DNA of 16,759 nucleotides, taken from contig JBDNFD010000109.1 of the NCBI GenBank assembly GCA_041689995.1, positions 1-16,759 on the forward strand. The letters run 5' to 3'. Position numbers and translations under genes: made by a program. This DNA comes from DASSWG01 sp041689995 (lineage in GTDB: Bacteria; Bacteroidota; Bacteroidia; Flavobacteriales; Flavobacteriaceae). Positions 7,238 through 13,965 of the stretch are shown piece after piece (position 1 is the first letter of the stretch; the number at the start of each line of letters is the position of its first letter). The notes beneath the pieces are model-generated. The model was not told where the DNA came from. It saw only the letters and a list, made by a program, of their open reading frames with translations, and did no database searches.

Positions 7238-8552
7238 AGCTCCAATTTATTTTTTGGTTTTTGCGATGGTCGCCCTTTTTATGGGAATATTCTTCGGAAT
7301 GACGGCTTCCTTTCAATATTTAATGCCGGAGTTTTTGAAAGATTATGTGCCATTTTCAAAATTGCGCCCTTTTCACGTTACCTCGGTCATTTCATGGATT
7401 GTGCTCTGCGCTACGGGCAGTATCTATTTTTTTCTCACTTATGTGGAAAAATTCAAGCTTTTTTCGCCTTTGTTGGCAAAAATTCATTTCATCATCTTTC
7501 TTTTGACGGGCGTTGCCATTTACTTTTCGTTTGCAGTTGATTATACTGAAGGGCGAGAGTATTTTGCCTTTGCACCGATTTTGATGATACCAATTCTCAT
7601 TGGTTGGATGTTGTTCGGCATCAATTACTTCAAGACGCTTTATACCAATATGAAAGGCTGGCCCGTCTATTTTTGGATGTGGGGCACGGGCATCGCTTTT
7701 ATGTGCTACCATTTGATGGAAGCACACCTTTGGCTGTTTGATTTTTTCAGGTTGAATTTTATCAAGGATTTTTCCGTGCAATGGAAATCAACAGGTTCGT
7801 TTACCGGTTCGTGGAATATGCTGGTTTATGGAATTTCCATTTATTTAATGTCCAAGATAAAGAAGGACAGCGATGTTGCTACCAACAAAACTGCTTTTTT
7901 CTTCTACTTTTTAGGTCTGACCAATTTAATGTTCGGTTGGGCGCACCACACTTATTTTTTGCCCACACAACCTTGGATTCGCTATGTGGCTTATGCGATC
8001 AGTATGACGGAATGGATTGTTTTGGCGTCAATTATTTACAATTGGAAACGTTCGGTTTTGAAAGTGGAAAAGGAAAACCATCCTATGGCATATCGCTTTT
8101 TACTTTCAACGGATTTGTGGATTTTTATCAATATAATCATCGCTTTGTTGTTTTCCATTCCCGCTATCAATTTCTTTACGCACGGCACGCATATTACGGT
8201 AGCGCATTCTATGGGAACCACGATCGGCATTAATACAACCATTCTTTTTTCAGCCCTGTTTTTTATTGTCCATCAGCTTTATCCAAGTTTTAAAACAGAT
8301 GGTAAATGGGTGAAAAGAGGCTTTGTTTCATTCAATATTTCACTGTTTATATTTTTTGTTTCCCTCATAATTGCGGGAGGTAAACGGAGCTACTGGATGT
8401 ATGTCTCGAAATCCGGATCGTTTTCTGAGATGCAGGATTCGCTCATCCCGTATTTCATTTCATTCTTCATTTTCGGAATTGCAATTTTCGTTTCGCTTTC
8501 TATTGTGGCCTTCCCATTATTCAAAGCATTTCTTCAAAAGATTAAATCTTAA
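7227..8552 (+). CDS. norB: Nitric oxide reductase catalytic subunit, atypical ligand set
   Basis: This 441-aa haem-copper superfamily protein has about 12 membrane helices and fits cNorB in length and gene order. The N-terminal part aligns well (FGMTASFQYLMPEF, then H50 in RPFHVTS for low-spin haem b; GRE at 109-111). WAHH at 238-241 gives two Fe_B histidines, E262 matches the conserved Glu 21 residues later, and THGTHITVAH gives H327, the haem b3 ligand. However, counting back from the HH pair, the third Fe_B His and the two nearby Glu of canonical NorB fall on T189, T193 and N197. The second low-spin haem His falls on M329 (VAHSM instead of VAHGH). A His/Glu cluster, H162, E165 and H167, lies one helix earlier. 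It may be a Bacteroidota-specific or otherwise non-canonical NOR; a different oxidase activity cannot be excluded. Confidence 0.78.
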   Translation: MKSKAPIYFLVFAMVALFMGIFFGMTASFQYLMPEFLKDYVPFSKLRPFHVTSVISWIVLCATGSIYFFLTYVEKFKLFSPLLAKIHFIIFLLTGVAIYFSFAVDYTEGREYFAFAPILMIPILIGWMLFGINYFKTLYTNMKGWPVYFWMWGTGIAFMCYHLMEAHLWLFDFFRLNFIKDFSVQWKSTGSFTGSWNMLVYGISIYLMSKIKKDSDVATNKTAFFFYFLGLTNLMFGWAHHTYFLPTQPWIRYVAYAISMTEWIVLASIIYNWKRSVLKVEKENHPMAYRFLLSTDLWIFINIIIALLFSIPAINFFTHGTHITVAHSMGTTIGINTTILFSALFFIVHQLYPSFKTDGKWVKRGFVSFNISLFIFFVSLIIAGGKRSYWMYVSKSGSFSEMQDSLIPYFISFFIFGIAIFVSLSIVAFPLFKAFLQKIKS

Positions 8553-8557
8553 ATACG

Positions 8558-9484
8558 ATGAATTTACATCAGAAAATAACTGAACTGAAAAAGCAAAAAA
8601 ACGCCGTCATCCTTGCACATTATTACCAAGTGCCCGAAATACAGGAAGTGGCGGACTATGTGGGCGACAGTTTGGGTCTTTCTCAAAAAGCTGCCGAAAC
8701 GGACGCCGAAATCATCGTATTTGCTGGGGTGCATTTTATGGCAGAAACCGCTAAAATATTGAATCCCACAAAAAAAGTGTTGCTGCCGGATTTGATGGCG
8801 GGATGTTCCTTGGCAGATTCTTGTCCAGCGGATTCTTTTCAGAAATTAGTAGCGGCTCATCCAGATCATACGGTAATTACCTATGTTAATTGCTCTGCGG
8901 AAGTAAAAGCGTTGAGCGATATTATTTGCACTTCTTCCAATGCTGAAAAAATTGTCAACTCCGTACCGAAAGAGATTCCAATCATTTTTGCGCCCGATAA
9001 AAACTTGGGAAAATATATTGAGAAAATAACTGGTCGAAAAATGTTGCTTTGGGATGGCGCGTGCATTGTACACGAAGCTTTTTCCATTGACAAACTTTTA
9101 GAATTGTACAAAGAACATCCCGGTTCAAAAATCATTGCACATCCCGAGAGCGAAAGTCATATTTTGGAAACAGCAAATTATGTAGGTTCCACGGCGGGAA
9201 TGATAGATTATGTGAAAAAACATCCTTTGGAAAAATTCATTGTTGCAACTGAGGCCGGAATTCTTCATAAAATGCAGCAGGAAGTCCCGCAAGCCTTATT
9301 GATTCCAGCTCCCGCGGTAGAAGACAACACTTGCGCCTGTAGTGAATGTGCTTTTATGAAGATGAACACCTTGCAAAAATTGTATGATTGTTTGCTGAAT
9401 GAAAATCCGCAGATAGAAATTTCCGAAGAGATACGGAAAAAGGCAATTCTGCCTATTGAGCGAATGCTCGAACTTTCAAAATAA
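8558..9484 (+). CDS. nadA: Quinolinate synthase
   Basis: NadA condenses iminoaspartate with dihydroxyacetone phosphate to quinolinate in de novo NAD synthesis, using a [4Fe-4S] cluster with one open iron site. The protein is 308 aa, the length of the short class. The three expected cluster cysteines are present: C83 in MAGCSLADSC, C169 in WDGACIVHEAF, and the last Cys of CACSEC (C264). HYYQ at 21-24, near the N-terminus, is a further conserved substrate motif. The gene begins 5 nt after norB and its stop codon overlaps the nadB start, so it is probably co-transcribed with norCB. The cluster is sensitive to oxygen and NO, which makes its place behind a NO reductase notable. Confidence 0.95.
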   Translation: MNLHQKITELKKQKNAVILAHYYQVPEIQEVADYVGDSLGLSQKAAETDAEIIVFAGVHFMAETAKILNPTKKVLLPDLMAGCSLADSCPADSFQKLVAAHPDHTVITYVNCSAEVKALSDIICTSSNAEKIVNSVPKEIPIIFAPDKNLGKYIEKITGRKMLLWDGACIVHEAFSIDKLLELYKEHPGSKIIAHPESESHILETANYVGSTAGMIDYVKKHPLEKFIVATEAGILHKMQQEVPQALLIPAPAVEDNTCACSECAFMKMNTLQKLYDCLLNENPQIEISEEIRKKAILPIERMLELSK

Positions 9485-11061
9485 TGATGGAAACTAATTT
9501 TTTGATTATTGGTTCCGGAGCTGCGGGTTTGACCCTTGCGGTGAAACTTGCCGAGTCATTTCCAAAGAAAAAAATTACGGTTGTCACCAAAGCCCATCAA
9601 TCAGAATCGAACACCAAATATGCACAAGGTGGTGTGGCTGCCGTTTTCGATTTAAAGGGAGATTCATTTCAAAAGCATATTGAGGATACGCTCATTGCGG
9701 GTGATGGACTTTGTGATAAAAAAATAGTAGAAATGGTCATCAAAGAGGGACCGATTCGTCTAAAGGAATTGATGGAATGGGGTGCCAATTTTGACACGAA
9801 TACCGATGGTGAACTAACATTAGAGCGGGAAGGTGGCCACTCCGAATTTAGGATAATCCATCATAAAGATACCACCGGCAACGAAATTGAACGTGCTCTT
9901 TTGAAACGTACGGAGCAATTACAGAATATCGATCTTCTTCCACATCATTTTGCGATAGATTTAATTACAGAACATCATTTTCCAGAAATGAAAACCGAAG
10001 AGACTACTTGTTATGGAGCTTATGTTTTGGATCAGATTTCTGGAAGTATCTTTGCCATAAAAGCCGATTGTACTACGCTGGCTTCAGGAGGAATGGGACA
10101 AGTATACGGTCATACTACCAATCCCGCAGTTGCAACGGGAGATGGTATTGCGATGGCGTATCGCGCAAAAGCTCGAATTGAAAATATGGAGTTTATCCAG
10201 TTTCATCCCACAGCATTTTACGATGGAAAAAACCAATCTTCATTTTTAATTTCCGAAGCGGTACGTGGTTTTGGAGCGTTTATTCGGAATGGAAAAGGCG
10301 AAAGATTTATATTGGATTATGATGATCGAGGAGAATTGGCATCACGAGACATTGTTTCGCGAGCTATTGATTCTGAAATGAAAAAATCTGGTGAAGATTG
10401 CGTTTATCTGGATTGCACCCATCTTGATATTGACGCATTGAAGCAACATTTTCCCAACATTTACGAAACGTGTTTGCAGAAAAACATCAACTTGGAAAAA
10501 GACTGGATTCCAGTAGTGCCGGCAGCGCATTATTTATGTGGCGGCGTGGTTGTCGATAGTCATGGAAAGACTTCCATGAGAAATCTTTTTGCTTGTGGCG
10601 AGTGTTCATACACGGGTTTGCATGGCGCCAATCGACTGGCTTCTAATTCGTTGTTGGAAGCTTTGGTTTATGCAGACCGAATTTACAAATATATCAGTAA
10701 GAATCTACCATTGCGAACGACTATTTCCATAGTTGATTGGAATGATAAGGGTACAGTGATGTTGAGCGGCTCGAAAATCCTTCAGCAGAAAACAATAGAG
10801 TTACAAAATTTAATGCGAAGATTTGCAGGGGTTGTTCGAAGCTATAAGGATTTAAAAGAAGCCTCGCTTCAACTTGAAATGTTATATTCTGAAACAGAGA
10901 ATCTATATCAAAAACACAAATTGAATACTGCTCTTTGCCAACTTCGAAATATGATAAATGTTGCGCATTTAATAATTCAGCAATCAATGGATAGAAAAGA
11001 AAATCGCGGCGGATATTATAATGAAGATTACAGTACAAAATATTTAAAAGAAACGATATGA
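9484..11061 (+). CDS. nadB: L-aspartate oxidase
   Basis: NadB oxidises L-aspartate to iminoaspartate, the substrate of NadA, with FAD. It can use fumarate instead of oxygen, so it works anaerobically. The 525-aa protein has the FAD dinucleotide motif IIGSGAAGLTLAVKLAE at 8-24, the region GGHSEFRIIHHKDTTG of the active site, and HPTAFY with SEAVRGFGAFIRN, which are substrate-binding segments. The C-terminal FAD part, FACGECSYTGLHGANRLASN, distinguishes it from fumarate reductase flavoproteins. Its ATG overlaps the nadA stop (TAATG); a second ATG follows directly at 9487, so the start is uncertain by one codon. It overlaps the next gene by ATGA. nadC is not in the window. Confidence 0.95.
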   Translation: MMETNFLIIGSGAAGLTLAVKLAESFPKKKITVVTKAHQSESNTKYAQGGVAAVFDLKGDSFQKHIEDTLIAGDGLCDKKIVEMVIKEGPIRLKELMEWGANFDTNTDGELTLEREGGHSEFRIIHHKDTTGNEIERALLKRTEQLQNIDLLPHHFAIDLITEHHFPEMKTEETTCYGAYVLDQISGSIFAIKADCTTLASGGMGQVYGHTTNPAVATGDGIAMAYRAKARIENMEFIQFHPTAFYDGKNQSSFLISEAVRGFGAFIRNGKGERFILDYDDRGELASRDIVSRAIDSEMKKSGEDCVYLDCTHLDIDALKQHFPNIYETCLQKNINLEKDWIPVVPAAHYLCGGVVVDSHGKTSMRNLFACGECSYTGLHGANRLASNSLLEALVYADRIYKYISKNLPLRTTISIVDWNDKGTVMLSGSKILQQKTIELQNLMRRFAGVVRSYKDLKEASLQLEMLYSETENLYQKHKLNTALCQLRNMINVAHLIIQQSMDRKENRGGYYNEDYSTKYLKETI

Positions 11062-11645
11062 AAACATTGATCGAAAAATCGATTAAAAAAGCAATGGATT
11101 ACGCTCAGTACAACCTGCTTTTCAAACAATTGGTAGAAGAGGGGAGAACCACTGGCGAACAAACACAGGAAAAAATTGATTATACAAAATTGAATTTTAG
11201 CCGAACAAAAAGGCTTGATAAAACAGCTGAAATTTTCGAGAAAGCTCAAAATGCATTTAGAGATTTTTCTGAAAAACAAACTTGGTTAGTAATCAGTGAA
11301 CCTTGGTGTGGTGATGCTGCGCAAACGCTTCCATTTTTAAATAAGATTGCACAACTTTCAGAAAACATCGACTTAAAAATCGTACTTCGTGATGAAAACC
11401 TAGAATTGATGAACCAGTTTTTAACCAATGGCTCACAGTCCATTCCAATTGTTATTATGGTCGATGAGACTATAAATGTTATTCAAAGTTGGGGTCCGCG
11501 ATCAAAGGAAGCCACAAAATTGGTAAGTGATTACAAAACAGAACACGGAAAAATTGATGATGCCTTTAAAGAAATGCTTCAAGTTTGGTACAATAATGAT
11601 AAGGGGGTTTCTATTGTGAATGATATTTTGGAGAAATTAAGGTGA
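11058..11645 (+). CDS. Thioredoxin-family protein with a single active-site Cys
   Basis: This is a 195-aa cytoplasmic protein with no signal peptide. After an N-terminal helical extension of about 75 residues, a thioredoxin fold begins at TWLVISEPWCGDAAQTLPF. The active site is WCGDA, so Cys84 is kept but the second Cys of CxxC is replaced by Ala. The cis-Pro is present in SIPIVIMVD (Pro130). Such Bacteroidota thioredoxin-like proteins with EPWCGDA are of unknown specific role; a monothiol chaperone, S-nitrosothiol or glutathione-like reaction is conceivable but not shown. ATGA overlap with nadB indicates translational coupling, so it is the last gene of the norC-norB-nadA-nadB run. The fold call is confident and the role is open. 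Confidence 0.82.
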   Translation: MKTLIEKSIKKAMDYAQYNLLFKQLVEEGRTTGEQTQEKIDYTKLNFSRTKRLDKTAEIFEKAQNAFRDFSEKQTWLVISEPWCGDAAQTLPFLNKIAQLSENIDLKIVLRDENLELMNQFLTNGSQSIPIVIMVDETINVIQSWGPRSKEATKLVSDYKTEHGKIDDAFKEMLQVWYNNDKGVSIVNDILEKLR

Positions 11646-11716
11646 TAAATCCATAAGTCCCAAGAACACCCGATGACGGTATTATTGATATAATATGGAT
11701 TAAAAATATCGTTTTT

Positions 11717-11760
11717 ATGACTTAGGTCATATTATGATTCTTCTATTCTTCCGAAATTTG
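11717..11760 (+). promoter_or_regulatory. Fnr-type site and -7 element upstream of ric
   Basis: ATGAC-TTAG-GTCAT at 11717-11730 is a perfect inverted repeat with Fnr/Crp spacing. GAAATTTG at 11753-11760 resembles TAnnTTTG (7 of 8). The centres are 33 bp apart, predicting a start at about 11764 and a leader of about 26 nt before ric. The symmetric GTCAT half makes it the most palindromic of the five sites. Confidence 0.6.
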
Positions 11761-11789
11761 TCACTATTATTCATAAAACTTTAAAAAAG

Positions 11790-12515
11790 ATGGCAACACT
11801 TCAAGAAAAAACCGTAGCCGATATGGTTACCGAAAATATTAAAGCAGCTCATATTTTTAAAAAATACGGCATAGACTTTTGCTGTGGCGGAGGTATAAGC
11901 ATAAAAAAAGCTTGTGAAAAAGTTAAGATTGATCCGAACATTTTGGAAACTGAGCTGTTGAATCTGGATATTGTAAAGGAACGCTATCCCGATTACAACA
12001 GTTGGAAGCTCGATTTTTTAACGGATCATATTATTAATGTACACCACCATTATGTAGAAGAAAGCAGTCCACAATTATTGCAGTATTCTAAACGGGTGAA
12101 TCATGTTCATGGACATCATTACACTGAGCTCGGCGAGATTGAGTCTTTGGTAACACAAGTTGTTCAAGCAATGGCCGCCCACCAGAAAAAGGAAGAATTG
12201 GTTCTTTTTCCATTTATTAAAAAACTTGTAATTGCCGAACGTGATAATACGGAGCTTCCCACAGTTCATTTTGGAACCGTGGAAAACCCAATCAAAATGA
12301 TGGAAGAGGAACATGAAGTGGCCGGTGAAATTATGCGCAAAATTGCCAAATTGAGCAACAATTACACCCCACCGGAAGGTGCCTGTAATACTTATCGTGC
12401 ATTCTATGCAAAACTTGACGAGTTTGAACAGGACTTGCACCAGCACATCCACTTGGAAAACAACATTCTTTTCCCAAAAACTTTGGTTTTGGAAAAGAAA
12501 CTAAAGAAAAATTAA
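11790..12515 (+). CDS. ric: Iron-sulfur cluster repair di-iron protein (Ric/YtfE/ScdA)
   Basis: Ric restores [Fe-S] clusters damaged by nitric oxide or oxidants. This 241-aa protein has both expected domains. The N-terminal ScdA_N (DUF542) domain carries the KKYGIDFCCGGG motif (C31, C32). The C-terminal hemerythrin-like four-helix bundle has a His-rich first helix (NVHHHYVEE, 83-91), HQKKE (H131, E135), EEEHE (H175) and HIHLENN (H219, E223), which match the di-iron ligands of YtfE in order. The gene follows the norCB-nadAB run and has its own Fnr-type operator, consistent with NO defence. All ligands seem present, and length is normal. Function is confident by family; NO-specific induction is inferred. 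Confidence 0.93.
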   Translation: MATLQEKTVADMVTENIKAAHIFKKYGIDFCCGGGISIKKACEKVKIDPNILETELLNLDIVKERYPDYNSWKLDFLTDHIINVHHHYVEESSPQLLQYSKRVNHVHGHHYTELGEIESLVTQVVQAMAAHQKKEELVLFPFIKKLVIAERDNTELPTVHFGTVENPIKMMEEEHEVAGEIMRKIAKLSNNYTPPEGACNTYRAFYAKLDEFEQDLHQHIHLENNILFPKTLVLEKKLKKN

Positions 12516-12534
12516 TCCTATAGAAGAATAGCCC

Positions 12535-12631
12535 CAGTCCCGAATCTGAATTTTTATTTGGTTGATTTTTTCAACAGTTCCAAAGATTGGTAACTTTGAA
12601 TGTTTGCTGCCAAATCCGGGACTGTTTTTTT
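12535..12631 (+). terminator. Long-loop inverted repeat with T-tract after ric
   Basis: CAGTCCCGAATCTG (12535-12548) pairs with CAAATCCGGGACTG (12611-12624) at 12 of 14 positions, including eight perfect GC-rich pairs at the base. It is followed at once by seven T and then AATTTT. This is terminator-like, but the loop is about 62 nt, and a TAnnTTTG promoter element for the next gene lies inside the loop. Confidence 0.5.
12591..12598 (+). promoter_or_regulatory. -7 element of the His-rich membrane protein gene
   Basis: TAACTTTG is a perfect TAnnTTTG match, 47 nt before the ATG at 12646. A second perfect match, TAATTTTG at 12631-12638, lies only 7 nt before the ATG and would give a nearly leaderless transcript. 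Which is used cannot be told from sequence. Confidence 0.4.
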
Positions 12632-12645
12632 AATTTTGTGGCTTA

Positions 12646-13869
12646 ATGGATTTAAAAAAACATATTGGCATTGCGCTGGCATATTTTTTGGTAGTAGCCT
12701 TTTTGGGCTTGTTGCTTAGGTTTTTCTTCGTAATGCCCATTCCTTTCAACTATAAATTTATTCTGCACGCACATTCGCACACGGCGCTTTTGGGCTGGAT
12801 TTATCTTGGATTGACGACATTGATTTACAGGATTTTCCTTTCTGAGGTCCAAAAACCAAAACTCTACAAGCGCATCTTTCTATTTACCAATATTTGCATC
12901 GTGGGAATGTTGATAAGCTTTCCCATTCAAGGTTATGCGTTGTTTTCCATCATTTTTTCAATACTGTTTTTGTTTGCTTCCTATTGGTTTGCTTGGTTCG
13001 CGATGAAGTACATTCCGCAACGTTTCAAAAGTCGTTTTTCGTGGAAACTCATAAAAACTGCGCTTTGGTATCTCGTTATCTCCAGCATAGGGCCGTGGAC
13101 CATTGGCGGGGTGATGGCAACATTGGGTCCCGAGTCCATTTGGTACAAAACCTCCATTTATTTCTACCTTCATTTTCAGTATAACGGTTGGATTATCTTG
13201 GCGCTTTTGGGCGTTCTGTTTTATATTCTTGAAGAAAAAGGAGTTCGATTCAACCCCGAAAAACTGAAATCATTTTTCCTTCTTTTAAATTTCGGTGTGC
13301 TGTTTACAGTATTCCTTTCGGTGCTTTGGTTTGTTCCCCCCATTATTTTTTATGTGCTGGGATTAGTTGGAGCAGTGGTACAGGGTCTGGCTTTTTATGA
13401 ACTTTATTTGCTTCTGAAAGATAACTTCCCTCTCATAAAAAAATCATTTGCCCCACGTGCCTTTTTTCTTCTTAAAATAGCCGGAAGTTTACTGGCTGTA
13501 AAACTGTTGATGCAGCTCTTTTCGGCGTTACCGTATTTCGCCAACCTCGCTTTTCAACTGAAAGATTTTGTAATTGGTTATCTGCACTTGGTTTTCCTCG
13601 GAATTGTAATTACAACAATGCTCGCATTTTTGCGGTATTTTGAATTGTTGCGTATTCCAAAAAGCTTCTTATGGCTTTTTCTTTTGGCTTTCGTTATCAC
13701 CGAAGCGCTTATTTTCTACAAAGCTGTGGCTCTTTGGCTTGGCCTTCCATTCTTTCAGGATTATTACATTTGTCTCGCCGTTCTGAGTTGTCTATTCCCG
13801 GTTGCTGTGGGAATTATACTCGTTAAAAATCTAAGAGCCGCTCACCCTTCTTTAATTCATAATTCATAA
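12646..13869 (+). CDS. Polytopic His-rich membrane protein, haem-copper oxidase- or NnrS-like
   Basis: This 407-aa protein has about 11-12 hydrophobic helices and no signal peptide. Conserved-looking membrane histidines are H41, H43 and H45 in ILHAHSHTALLGW, H176 in YLHFQYNGW and H314 in GYLHLVFLG. HAHSH at the start of a helix recalls the first haem ligand helix of haem-copper oxidases, and also the HAHEM-type motif of NnrS, a membrane haem/copper protein of the NO response. Canonical catalytic HH and VAHxH motifs are missing, so it is not a terminal oxidase. Its position between ric and ccoI, both Fnr-type controlled, suggests a role in NO handling or respiratory metal homeostasis. The C-terminus (LIHNS) is encoded by a short AATTCATAATT repeat, so the native end may be blurred. 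I do not recognise the exact family. Confidence 0.6.
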   Translation: MDLKKHIGIALAYFLVVAFLGLLLRFFFVMPIPFNYKFILHAHSHTALLGWIYLGLTTLIYRIFLSEVQKPKLYKRIFLFTNICIVGMLISFPIQGYALFSIIFSILFLFASYWFAWFAMKYIPQRFKSRFSWKLIKTALWYLVISSIGPWTIGGVMATLGPESIWYKTSIYFYLHFQYNGWIILALLGVLFYILEEKGVRFNPEKLKSFFLLLNFGVLFTVFLSVLWFVPPIIFYVLGLVGAVVQGLAFYELYLLLKDNFPLIKKSFAPRAFFLLKIAGSLLAVKLLMQLFSALPYFANLAFQLKDFVIGYLHLVFLGIVITTMLAFLRYFELLRIPKSFLWLFLLAFVITEALIFYKAVALWLGLPFFQDYYICLAVLSCLFPVAVGIILVKNLRAAHPSLIHNS

Positions 13870-13885
13870 TTCTGAATTCATAATT
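13854..13885. repeat. Three copies of AATTCATAATT over the membrane-protein stop codon
   Basis: Copies lie at 13854-13864, 13861-13871 (overlapping) and 13875-13885. They cover the last codons and stop of the preceding gene and end 5 nt before the Fnr-type site of ccoI. Simple AT-rich repeats of this kind arise by slippage, and they may have changed the C-terminus of the membrane protein. Confidence 0.6.
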
Positions 13886-13890
13886 AAGAA

Positions 13891-13935
13891 CTGACATTTA
13901 TCATTTTTTTAAACTTCTATTTTTTTCAATCTTTG
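13891..13935 (+). promoter_or_regulatory. Fnr-type site and -7 element upstream of ccoI
   Basis: CTGAC-ATTT-ATCAT at 13891-13904 differs from the norC site at one base. AATCTTTG at 13928-13935 matches TAnnTTTG at 7 of 8. The centres are 34 bp apart and the inferred start is about 13939, giving a leader of about 27 nt. Confidence 0.62.
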
Positions 13936-13965
13936 CAACAGGTATAATGAACAAATTTTAGATTG

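Noticed and set aside
12075..12452. 125-codon open frame opposite ric
   Set aside because: It is a shadow of the conserved hemerythrin-like domain of ric; its composition is non-coding in character.
12561..12575. GTTGA-N5-TCAAC as a sixth Fnr-type site for the His-rich membrane protein
   Set aside because: The half-sites are one base too close (TTGA-N5-TCAA against N6), and the distance to the -7 element is about 26 bp, not 33-34.
13963..13965. TTG start for ccoI one codon upstream
   Set aside because: An ATG follows directly and gives the usual short CcoI N-terminus, so a TTG start is unnecessary.
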